A DNA stretch of 30,297 nt. It comes from Prevotella sp. (lineage in GTDB: Bacteria; Bacteroidota; Bacteroidia; Bacteroidales; Bacteroidaceae). Shown here piece after piece: positions 21,944-29,258 of this stretch (position 1 is the stretch's first letter; the number at the start of each line of letters is the position of its first letter). The position numbers and the translations under genes are program-made. A model generated the notes under the pieces. That model searched no databases. It saw nothing but the letters and a program-made list of their open reading frames with translations, and had not been told where the DNA came from. The DNA is taken from contig JAFRMM010000155.1 of the NCBI GenBank assembly GCA_017430675.1, positions 1 to 30,297 of the forward strand, in the 5' to 3' direction.

Positions 21944-24841
21944 TTATAATGATTGTAATAGGAATCTGAGGATGCCTTTCATCAAGGTATGCCGCTTCTG
22001 TTCCGACTTGATGCACTCAAAGGGGAATCCCAGTGTCATGGCCTTATAGTCCTTACCGTCGTAGGCCACACAGGCACTGTATTCATCAGCATATTTCATG
22101 GCCGAGAAAGCGGGAGCCACGGGCTGAAGGATGTCAGGATGGGGGGCGGAATAATGCGTCTCGTTGAGGTGACGATGGAACTCGAAGGTGGTGCCGAGTC
22201 CTATGATGGTGTCGCGGTCCAGACTGTCCTTGTTGGTTCCCTCATAGGTGCATTTCAGGACTTGCTCCAGATACTTGCGCTCTGACGGCATGGTCATGTC
22301 AGCCCCCACGTATGAGCCGCTGACGAGCAGGGCACCGCCACGGGACGTGAACAACTGAAGATGCTGGCGGAGCATAGGCGGGAAAGCCTGATATCTGCGT
22401 AGTGACCAGCCGTCGTTCTTTTCCAGCCCGAGAATCAGATCGACCATGTTATACTGTGTGGGACGTATCTCGTTGTTCTCCAGTGCCTCGGATGAACAAC
22501 TGACTATGTTGTAGCGCTTGGCGGCGGCGATGGCCTCTGCGTGGGTGCGGACATAGTTGAAGTCATTGCCCGCAATGAACTGCCCCGCCAGGGAGTCGTT
22601 GGTGAAACCCAGTCCGTCTGAGGTCGTCTTGCCCATAGTCGCCTTGTTGAAACAGGTCTGATAACCAGTCCATCCGGCTGTCCTTCCGTATGTGACTCCA
22701 GGGTCGTACTTAATGTCAAAGCCCTGTTCAGCAGCGTTGTCTCGGACGGCAGGAGAAGCGAGGCGATGGAAACCGTTGACAATCAGAACGGTTTTCTGTG
22801 CCTCTGGAACATAGAGGGTAGAAACCACTTCGCTCGGAAAACTCTCTCCGCCATTGTTGACGGCTGCAACACGGAAACTGTATAGCAGTCCGGGCTCAAC
22901 ATCCAAAGTCAGGCTGGTTTCTCCGTCCTTGACGTACAAGCCGTTGTCGAATCCGCCCTTGTCCTTGGCGGTATAAACGATATATCCCATTGGCTTGGCT
23001 GATGGCTCGTCAGGATCTTCCACGGAGTTCCAACTTAGTCTGGCCTCTCCGCCACCCAGAAGTTCCACGCGCAGATGATTGGGAGTGAGCGGACTGACGA
23101 TATAGGATGTATGGTGCATCCGACTGATATAACGAAGCAGGGTCTTGTAGATACTCCTCGCCAGGTCGAAGCGGAAATTCGGATCCTGTCCATAGCGCAT
23201 ATCGGCAAAGTTCTGGTGCGACATCGTCTCGAGAATGGCACTTGGCACTTCAGGAACACGACTCTCAGAATAGTTTCTGTCCCAGAGTTCGCGTGTCTGC
23301 CAACTGCCATATTTCCGTTGCATTTCCTTAGGGACAGTGGAGAGCAACTCGTCGGCCAAGTCGCGTGAAGCGAGTCTTGAACGACCTGTGCTTAAAACGC
23401 TGTCATTCAGATAAGTAGTACATACGGCAAGTGTACCCGTATGAGACTTTCCGTCAGAGGTGTATCCTGCATCACTGTGGATGGCTAATGACAATTCTAT
23501 GGGTACATTCCTGCCTGTGGTGTCTGGCATATAGCAGGAGCCTCCTGCCAACAGGTTGGCCATCAGGGAGCGTACGTTGATGTCATCGCCATAGTCGTCT
23601 TCGCCGTTCTTCGACGAATAGACGGAGTAGGGCATGCCTGCCCACTGCGCATAGTAGCGTGCCCCTTCCAGACAGCGCGGCAGACCACTGGTCGTATAGC
23701 CGCGGCGGATATTTCCCATACCACCGCCAAAGCGGACGGCATCGGCAGTGACGATGCCTTTCTGGCGGCTCTGGTTGGTGAGCACCACACGATTGTCGGC
23801 ACTGCTGCCCTTGTCAAAGTCGAATGTGCCGAGATATACCCATGTGGAACCTCCCATCTGCTGGTTCACACGGAACTCTGTCGGGATGCCCTGATGCCAG
23901 ACGGTATAATGGGCATCGTCGATACTTCCTGGCACAGTCTGGTAACTGACATAGACCGCATATCTGCCCGCCTCAGGGATGGTGGGCAGGTAGGATATTT
24001 CGCTGGTAGAGCGACTGTGCTCCACCGTCTCCACCTGACGGGCTGTACCAGCCCTGAAGGGGTTCTCCTGATCGACATAGACGCCGTCGTGAAAGGCGAA
24101 ACCCAGAGAGTCTGTCCGTTGCCAATCGTGCGATCCCTGCGTTTCGACATAGAGGCCGCCTTTGCGTGGATTGTCATTATCCACGATCACCTCATGTCGC
24201 TGCCAGTCACGTTCCCGTGGGGTGAACACTACGGCTCCGGCCTTTTCAAGCATGGGAATCAGATAGGGTACGACGATGGTCTGTGTGAATAAGTCTTCGC
24301 GGGTACCAAAGAGGGGAGGGCGCTGCCACTCCCATTTGTCACCTTTTATATTGTAGTAACGCCCATGACTGGCCCAGAGGGAGACATGCCTGTTCTGAAG
24401 TCCCTGGGTGATCTGATAGGGCTGGGAGGCGTTGCTGACCCATGGTTTTCCCTGATAGTTAATGTCGCCCCACACCCGGTTCGGGTCATCCTGGCTCATA
24501 AAGCGGTTGGGAATCAGTTGTCGCAGGTCCCAGCCTCCTGTCTTGATTGATAACTGGTAGTTCTGACAGGAGTCCGGCATCATTGCCTGAATATCATGGT
24601 AGATGTTTTCCACAACTTGTGGCGTGAAGGTCTGCTCTCCTAAATGTGTGTCGGCAGTCACTTCAATATGCTGGAGTGAGTCATTGATCTCAAGGCTTTT
24701 CAGGTGGGCACTGGAACGGATGCGCTGTCCAATGGGACGGTAGTTCTTAAAGTATTCGTCTAGTTTGTTGTTCAAGTCCTTCTGGGCATTTGCAGACAAC
24801 AAGAGCGCGGCAGACAGGGCGAGTGTTGTGATTCTTTTCAT
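21944..24841 (-). CDS. Secreted amidase_3-like protein with inserted golvesin domain and FnIII
   Basis: A 965-residue exported protein, often annotated as xanthan lyase or golvesin-domain protein in Bacteroidales. Residues 1-19 are a signal peptide (ALSAALLLSANA). The amidase_3 (N-acetylmuramoyl-L-alanine amidase) landmarks are split: ASHGRYY (His159) and FTPRERD (about 207-212) come before, and LAIHSDAG (His455) and ILETMSH (Glu538) after, a golvesin-like beta domain at about 245-375 (GRYAVYVSYQTVPG, then GSTWVYLGTFDFDKG). A fibronectin type III domain follows at about 605-690, and residues 695-965 form a further domain (VLIVNGFHRL, GGALLVSGSYVGADM). A peptidoglycan or glycan role in the envelope is likely. 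Whether the zinc site is complete needs a structure model. It overlaps plsC by ATGA. Confidence 0.8.
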   Translation of the reverse strand: MKRITTLALSAALLLSANAQKDLNNKLDEYFKNYRPIGQRIRSSAHLKSLEINDSLQHIEVTADTHLGEQTFTPQVVENIYHDIQAMMPDSCQNYQLSIKTGGWDLRQLIPNRFMSQDDPNRVWGDINYQGKPWVSNASQPYQITQGLQNRHVSLWASHGRYYNIKGDKWEWQRPPLFGTREDLFTQTIVVPYLIPMLEKAGAVVFTPRERDWQRHEVIVDNDNPRKGGLYVETQGSHDWQRTDSLGFAFHDGVYVDQENPFRAGTARQVETVEHSRSTSEISYLPTIPEAGRYAVYVSYQTVPGSIDDAHYTVWHQGIPTEFRVNQQMGGSTWVYLGTFDFDKGSSADNRVVLTNQSRQKGIVTADAVRFGGGMGNIRRGYTTSGLPRCLEGARYYAQWAGMPYSVYSSKNGEDDYGDDINVRSLMANLLAGGSCYMPDTTGRNVPIELSLAIHSDAGYTSDGKSHTGTLAVCTTYLNDSVLSTGRSRLASRDLADELLSTVPKEMQRKYGSWQTRELWDRNYSESRVPEVPSAILETMSHQNFADMRYGQDPNFRFDLARSIYKTLLRYISRMHHTSYIVSPLTPNHLRVELLGGGEARLSWNSVEDPDEPSAKPMGYIVYTAKDKGGFDNGLYVKDGETSLTLDVEPGLLYSFRVAAVNNGGESFPSEVVSTLYVPEAQKTVLIVNGFHRLASPAVRDNAAEQGFDIKYDPGVTYGRTAGWTGYQTCFNKATMGKTTSDGLGFTNDSLAGQFIAGNDFNYVRTHAEAIAAAKRYNIVSCSSEALENNEIRPTQYNMVDLILGLEKNDGWSLRRYQAFPPMLRQHLQLFTSRGGALLVSGSYVGADMTMPSERKYLEQVLKCTYEGTNKDSLDRDTIIGLGTTFEFHRHLNETHYSAPHPDILQPVAPAFSAMKYADEYSACVAYDGKDYKAMTLGFPFECIKSEQKRHTLMKGILRFLLQSL

Positions 24842-25395
24842 GATATTTCTCCAATGGTAAAGTTTTGGGGCTTCTTTCCTTTGAAGTCCTTGAAATAGAG
24901 TTTGATTTCACGCATGTCTTCTTCCAAGTTGCCTGTTGGGATGATAGTCTTGGTACAGCGTATCAGTTTCTTTTCATAGTCCGCTCCATAGAGCAGGATG
25001 GGGAGGCCAGCCTTGAGGGCAATGAAATAGAATCCTTTCTTCCATTCGGGGTTCGGCGAGCGCGTTCCCTCCGGCGTGATGCACAGGTGAAAGGTATTGG
25101 CGGCCTTGGCGGCTTCCGCCATGCTGTCGGTCATGCTGGTATGCTTGTGTCGTATGACTGGTATTCCTCCGAGGTGTTTGAACAGGATTCCGAGAGGGAA
25201 GAAAAACCACTCCTTCTTCATCAGAAAATTGGTCTTCATGCCCTTGGCCCCGCTGTAAAGTTGACCTAACACGAAGTCCCAGTTGCTCGTATGGGGAGCC
25301 AGACAGATAATGTATTTGTTGGGGTGGTCTTCTGTCACGTCAGTCGTCCACCCCCATTGTTTGTATAAAACCCAGTTGCAAAATTTCTTCCACAT
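24838..25395 (-). CDS. PlsC-like acyltransferase
   Basis: A 185-residue protein of the lysophosphatidic acid acyltransferase family, which moves acyl groups onto glycerolipids or related acceptors at the inner membrane. The catalytic HxxxxD motif is HTSNWD (His35, Asp40), and the substrate-binding motif is PEGTR at 108-112. At 185 residues it is shorter than E. coli PlsC (245) and lacks an obvious N-terminal membrane helix, as in the short acyltransferase group common in Bacteroidetes, so the acceptor may not be lysophosphatidate. It is second in the operon, 2 nt behind the 88-residue gene, and overlaps the next gene by 4 nt. Confidence 0.88.
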   Translation of the reverse strand: MWKKFCNWVLYKQWGWTTDVTEDHPNKYIICLAPHTSNWDFVLGQLYSGAKGMKTNFLMKKEWFFFPLGILFKHLGGIPVIRHKHTSMTDSMAEAAKAANTFHLCITPEGTRSPNPEWKKGFYFIALKAGLPILLYGADYEKKLIRCTKTIIPTGNLEEDMREIKLYFKDFKGKKPQNFTIGEIS

Positions 25396-25397
25396 GG

Positions 25398-25664
25398 TTA
25401 TGCGTTGATTTGGTCAAGTATCTCACCGACCTGAGCACTGAACTTTTCCCGTAGATCCTTGTAGTAGGCCTTTGCACTGAGACCTGGTTCCGGATGGGAG
25501 ATTCGCTTGATAAAGTTGTCCTGCATCTTCACGATAGTGAAGAGGAGTGCTTCAGCGTTCTCCTTGTTGGTTTCATGGCCATAGAGCGAGACGGCCACGC
25601 ATTCTGCGAACAGTTCCTCACAAATCAGTTGGATACCTTTCTTTAGTGATCTTTTGTTTGACAT
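25398..25664 (-). CDS. Conserved 88-residue helical protein
   Basis: A small soluble protein, likely all helical: LKKGIQLICEELFAECVAVS, then a helix with ENAEALLFTIVKMQDNFIKR, then SHPEPG and a final helix AQVGEILDQIN. I recall close relatives as hypothetical proteins across Bacteroidales, without known function. It is the first gene of the operon with plsC. AGGAGG stands 6 nt before the ATG, a full Shine-Dalgarno sequence that is rare in this phylum and suggests strong initiation. Confidence 0.75.
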   Translation of the reverse strand: MSNKRSLKKGIQLICEELFAECVAVSLYGHETNKENAEALLFTIVKMQDNFIKRISHPEPGLSAKAYYKDLREKFSAQVGEILDQINA

Positions 25665-25706
25665 TTAATTCCTCCTTTTTATTTTGATTTTGATATATTC
25701 AGTAAG

Positions 25707-25737
25707 CAAAGATAAGCAAAATTCCCGAGATAACAAG
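25707..25737 (-). promoter_or_regulatory. Promoter of the 88-residue/plsC/amidase/ygiQ operon
   Basis: On the minus strand a CTTG (-33 variant) at 25737-25734, 19 nt, then TATCTTTG at 25714-25707. The leader to the ATG at 25664 is about 36 nt and ends with an AGGAGG ribosome binding site. Confidence 0.6.
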
Positions 25738-25784
25738 TCTTTCGTCCCCAAAAAATATTAAAATGCACAAAATACCCTGATTTC

Positions 25785-25817
25785 TTTCGTATTTCTAACA
25801 AAAATAAACTAATTTTG
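25785..25817 (+). promoter_or_regulatory. Promoter of pfp
   Basis: TAATTTTG at 25810-25817 fits the -7 consensus, with a TTCG-type -33 variant about 21 nt upstream. The ATG at 25864 follows after a 46-nt AT-rich leader. Confidence 0.6.
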
Positions 25818-25863
25818 CACGTCGGAAACGAAATATTCATTCTAAAACTCAAATATCAAGATT

Positions 25864-27501
25864 ATGGAAAAAAGTGCATTGCAGATGGCGAGAGCCGCTT
25901 ATCAGCCGAAGTTGCCGAAGGCCCTTCAGGGTGCTGTGAAGATTAAGGAAGGAAAACCCACCCAGAGTGTCGGTGACCAGGAGGAAATCAAGAAACTCTT
26001 CCCCAACACCTATGGTATGCCCATCGTGGAGTTCGAGCCTGCTAGCGAGGCCAACACGAAGAAGATGAACGTGGGTATCATCCTTTCTGGTGGTCAGGCT
26101 CCTGGCGGTCACAACGTGATTACGGGTCTCTTCGACCAGGTCAAGAAACTCAACCCCGAGAACCGTCTGTATGGTTTCATCCTCGGCCCTGGAGGTCTGG
26201 TGGACCACAACTACATGGAACTCACGAAGGATATTATTGACGAGTATCGTAACACGGGTGGCTTCGACATGATCGGATCAGGCCGCACGAAACTCGAGAA
26301 AGTCGATCAGTTCGAGAAGGGTCTGGAGATTATTCGCGAACTCGACATCAAGGCCATCGTGATCATTGGTGGCGACGACTCCAATACCAATGCCTGTGTG
26401 CTGGCTGAGTATTATGCTGCCAAGAACTATGGCGTGCAAGTCATCGGTTGTCCGAAGACTATCGACGGCGATTTGAAGAATGACCAGATCGAGACCTCTT
26501 TCGGTTTCGATACCGCTTGTAAGACCTACTCAGAGTTGATTGGTAATATCGAGCGCGACTGTAACTCAGCCCGTAAGTATTGGCACTTTATCAAGGTGAT
26601 GGGCCGTTCGGCTTCTCACATCGCTCTGGAGTGTGCCCTGCAGACACAGCCTAACATCTGCCTCGTCAGCGAGGAGGTTGAGGCCAAAGGACAGAGCCTC
26701 GACGATATCGTGGACTATATCGCCAACGCTGTGGCTACCCGTGCCGCCGACGGTAATAACTTCGGTACTGTCATTATCCCTGAGGGCGTCATCGAGTTCA
26801 TCCCCGCCATCAAGAAGTTGATTGCCCAACTCAACGACGTGCTCGCTCTGCCTGAGGCTAAGGAGATTAGCCGCGATGAGCAGGTCGATTTCGCCAAGAG
26901 CCACCTGACAGAGGAGAACCTGAAGGTCTTCAACAGCCTGCCCGTAGGCGTGGCCCGTCAGTTGGCCCTCGACCGCGATCCTCACGGAAACGTACAGGTG
27001 TCACTCATCGAGACAGAGAAGTTGCTCTCTACGATGGTGGCCCAGAAACTTGAGAAGATGAAGAAGGAAGGCAAGTATGTGGGCAAGTTCGGCACGCAGC
27101 ACCACTTCTTCGGCTATGAGGGACGCTGCGCTGCTCCTTCTAACTTCGATGCAGATTACTGCTATGCCCTTGGTACTTCAGCAGCCCAGTTGATCGCCAA
27201 CGGCAAAACAGGCTATATGGCCATCGTGAAGAATACCACCGCTCCTGCTGACCAGTGGATCGCAGGTGGTGTGCCCATTACGATGATGATGAACATGGAG
27301 CGTCGTGCCGGCGAGATGAAGCCTGTGATCCGCAAGGCCCTCGTGGAACTTGATGGTGCCCCCTTCAAAGCCTTTGCTGCTCATCGTGACGAGTGGGCTC
27401 GCAAGACCGCCTATGTCTATCCAGGTCCGATTCAGTACTGGGGACCCACGGAGGTCTGTGACCAGCCTACAATGACGCTGGCTCTCGAGCAGGCAAAGTA
27501 A
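25864..27501 (+). CDS. pfp: Diphosphate-fructose-6-phosphate 1-phosphotransferase
   Basis: A 545-residue cytoplasmic PPi-dependent phosphofructokinase of the long clade. It reversibly makes fructose-1,6-bisphosphate from fructose-6-phosphate and pyrophosphate. The signatures are visible: [15 protein letters not shown] near the N-terminus, [11 protein letters not shown] (Asp in place of the Gly of ATP-dependent enzymes), and [10 protein letters not shown] with the catalytic Asp. Further motifs are [15 protein letters not shown] and [15 protein letters not shown]. Length matches Bacteroides and spirochaete relatives. It has its own promoter and is followed after 3 nt by the membrane-anchored lysozyme gene, with which it is probably cotranscribed. 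Confidence 0.95.
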   Translation: MEKSALQMARAAYQPKLPKALQGAVKIKEGKPTQSVGDQEEIKKLFPNTYGMPIVEFEPASEANTKKMNVGIILSGGQAPGGHNVITGLFDQVKKLNPENRLYGFILGPGGLVDHNYMELTKDIIDEYRNTGGFDMIGSGRTKLEKVDQFEKGLEIIRELDIKAIVIIGGDDSNTNACVLAEYYAAKNYGVQVIGCPKTIDGDLKNDQIETSFGFDTACKTYSELIGNIERDCNSARKYWHFIKVMGRSASHIALECALQTQPNICLVSEEVEAKGQSLDDIVDYIANAVATRAADGNNFGTVIIPEGVIEFIPAIKKLIAQLNDVLALPEAKEISRDEQVDFAKSHLTEENLKVFNSLPVGVARQLALDRDPHGNVQVSLIETEKLLSTMVAQKLEKMKKEGKYVGKFGTQHHFFGYEGRCAAPSNFDADYCYALGTSAAQLIANGKTGYMAIVKNTTAPADQWIAGGVPITMMMNMERRAGEMKPVIRKALVELDGAPFKAFAAHRDEWARKTAYVYPGPIQYWGPTEVCDQPTMTLALEQAK

Positions 27502-27504
27502 TGA

Positions 27505-28401
27505 ATGGCTAAGAAACGCATAGTCAGGAGAAAGGGCGTTGGCACCTCTCGGACCTACCATGGTCCGAGAGGGCGCCAGCGTCCTAATCTTTTGATCCGT
27601 TTCCTGCAGAAAGTCCCCAAATGGGGCTGGTGGATTGGAGGTGCTGCCGTCGTGGCTGGCTACATCTGGTTCTTCTACTATTTCTTCGTGGGACCTTTCG
27701 GCTTCCGCTGGCGCGCCCTCTACGGCGACGTGTCCTATCCTGAGGGCTATGAGATCCACGGCATCGACATCTCCCACCATCAGGGGCGTATCGACTGGGA
27801 AGAACTCAAGGACAACGGCGTCATTAACAAGTGTCCCATTCGTTTCGTGATGATCAAGGCTACGGAGGGTGCCACACAGACAGACGAGAACTTCCGCGAC
27901 AATTTCTATCAGGCCCGTGAAAACGGTTTCACCCGCGGAGCCTATCATTTCTACAGTGTCCACACACCAGCCGAGCAACAGGCATGGCATTTCATCAACA
28001 CGGTGAAGTTGGAGAATGGTGACCTGCCGCCCGTGCTTGATGTGGAACACAAACCCAAGGAACAGACCGATGACGAGTTCAAGAGTTCCGTGCTCCAGTG
28101 GCTCAACATGGTGGAGAAGCACTATCAGGTGAAGCCTATCATCTATACCTATTTTAAATTTAAGACGCGTTACCTTAACGATTCCATCTTCGACCAGTAT
28201 CCCTACTGGATCGCCCACTATTATGTAGATTCATTAGAATATAAGGGAAAGTGGAAGTTCTGGCAGCATACGGATGTAGGCCGTCTGCCTGGCATCAAGG
28301 GCAATGTCGATTTCAATATCTACAATGGTTCTTACTACGACCTTCGCCAAATGACCATCGGCTCTCAGGAAACTATTGGAGAGAGAGCCTACAGTGAATA
28401 G
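27505..28401 (+). CDS. Membrane-anchored GH25 lysozyme
   Basis: A 298-residue protein. Residues 1-39 are a basic cytoplasmic tail, 40-63 a transmembrane helix (WGWWIGGAAVVAGYIWFFYY), and about 82-285 a GH25 domain facing the periplasm. Landmarks are IHGIDISHHQG (Asp88), MIKATEG, GAYHFYS and PPVLDVE (Asp179/Glu181), all expected residues for muramidase activity on peptidoglycan. Unlike the other two GH25 proteins here, it keeps a membrane anchor in place of a cleaved signal peptide. It starts 3 nt after the pfp stop. Codons 10-27 encode a strong hairpin in the mRNA. Its stop codon abuts that of the convergent lipoprotein gene with no gap. Confidence 0.9.
   Translation: MAKKRIVRRKGVGTSRTYHGPRGRQRPNLLIRFLQKVPKWGWWIGGAAVVAGYIWFFYYFFVGPFGFRWRALYGDVSYPEGYEIHGIDISHHQGRIDWEELKDNGVINKCPIRFVMIKATEGATQTDENFRDNFYQARENGFTRGAYHFYSVHTPAEQQAWHFINTVKLENGDLPPVLDVEHKPKEQTDDEFKSSVLQWLNMVEKHYQVKPIIYTYFKFKTRYLNDSIFDQYPYWIAHYYVDSLEYKGKWKFWQHTDVGRLPGIKGNVDFNIYNGSYYDLRQMTIGSQETIGERAYSE
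27534..27584 (+). repeat. Strong 21-bp hairpin early in the GH25 coding sequence
   Basis: The arms 27534-27555 and 27562-27584 pair over 21 bp. The inner 11 bp (27545-27555 with 27562-27572) are perfect and close a 6-nt loop TACCAT. A 1x2 internal loop separates them from 10 more pairs with G-T wobbles. There is no U-run behind it, so it is not a standard terminator. It begins 29 nt into the lysozyme gene. Confidence 0.85.
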
Positions 28402-29010
28402 TCAGATAAAGTCGTGGTTCAGGTAGTTCCACATGCAGTCGCGGAGGTTCAGCATGTATCGCAGGTCGTAGAAATTGTCGATGACCCAGCGGCCGTCCTC
28501 ATACACCAGATCAACACGTGCCGGGACGTATGCCGAAGGTTCATAGACGGTGAAGGACACAGATGCGGACTTCTGCTCGTCCATTACCAGTTTTGTCACC
28601 TCAAACTCTTCAAACATCACCAATTCCGGATCGCGCGTCATCGTCCAGTAATCCACTTCAGAAAACAGGGTACTGGTCATAAACTCTTTCCTCTGGACGG
28701 CCATGATCAACTGATTCCATGACTTTGAACAGAAGGCCTTATCGCATAGTCCACTCATCACGAAGCCGCCCATAGACCTCTGATCCTCAGAAACGACCCT
28801 GAAGATGTTCTTCACACGATCCAGCACGATGCCGCGTTCCAGTGCCATCTGTACCTCAGGATCCACCTTGACGGTGGCCTTTACCGTGTCCGTCATGACC
28901 ACATGGCTGTCATTCCCCTTGACAGCATTCCTGTTCTGGCATCCTGCCATTGTCAGCGTCAAGGTGAGCACTCCTATTGCGAATATGTACCTATAATGTT
29001 TCAATTTCAA
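28402..29010 (-). CDS. Lipoprotein of unknown function (DUF3828-like)
   Basis: A 202-residue protein with a signal peptide ending in LTMAGC, so Cys24 should be lipidated. The mature part contains FSEVDYWTMTRDPELVMFEEFE, an Ala/Val beta region and YEDGRWVIDNFYD near the end, a pattern seen in small envelope proteins with an NTF2-like or DUF3828-like fold (weak resemblance). No ATG is available: a TAA lies in frame two codons upstream of the TTG at 29010. A second TTG at 29004 would also work; both keep the full signal peptide. The TTG start predicts low translation. The -7 box at 29041-29034 is 24 nt upstream. Confidence 0.75.
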   Translation of the reverse strand: MKLKHYRYIFAIGVLTLTLTMAGCQNRNAVKGNDSHVVMTDTVKATVKVDPEVQMALERGIVLDRVKNIFRVVSEDQRSMGGFVMSGLCDKAFCSKSWNQLIMAVQRKEFMTSTLFSEVDYWTMTRDPELVMFEEFEVTKLVMDEQKSASVSFTVYEPSAYVPARVDLVYEDGRWVIDNFYDLRYMLNLRDCMWNYLNHDFI

Positions 29011-29033
29011 CGGTTAATGTTGTATTTCCGCTG

Positions 29034-29041
29034 CAAAAGTA
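29034..29041 (-). promoter_or_regulatory. -7 box of the lipoprotein gene
   Basis: TACTTTTG on the minus strand. No TTTG stands at the right distance upstream, so the -33 element is uncertain. The rest of the gap to 29144 is AT-rich with no other recognised site. Confidence 0.5.
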
Positions 29042-29144
29042 CAAATAAATTTTCAAATAATCTCATATATTATCCAAAAAAAGAAGGAAATTCTGAAAAT
29101 TTACGGTAAATTGGAACAAAATTGGCGAGGTTTTAAACAACGGG

Positions 29145-29258
29145 GTACACAACAGGGTCAGGAACCGCTGTGTTTCGTGTTGGAGAGTGTCAATGGTGAC
29201 AGAATGCCGATAAACACAGCAGTGCCTAAACACAGCAGTGCCTGACCCTCTTGTGTAC
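29145..29258. repeat. Inverted-repeat element with 31-bp arms and a 16-bp tandem duplication
   Basis: The left arm 29145-29175 and right arm 29228-29258 are inverted copies with 28 of 31 positions identical. Both ends show GTACACAA and the core GGGTCAGG. The 52-bp spacer ends with AAACACAGCAGTGCCT (29212-29227), which is repeated exactly as the start of the right arm (29228-29243). A smaller TGTCA/TGACA pair lies in the spacer. No transposase is present, so this is a non-autonomous element, a large terminator stem, or a dispersed genomic repeat. Confidence 0.85.

Noticed and set aside
27534..27584. Rho-independent terminator behind pfp
   Set aside because: The stem is strong but no T-run follows and the lysozyme frame continues through it.
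27178..28218. 346-codon open frame antisense to pfp end and lysozyme
   Set aside because: Both sense genes are unmistakable and the antisense frame bridges them without start signals.
29145..29258. Integron attC site
   Set aside because: The repeat is imperfect like attC, but I see no core GTTRRRY/RYYYAAC pair at the ends and no integrase or cassette array.
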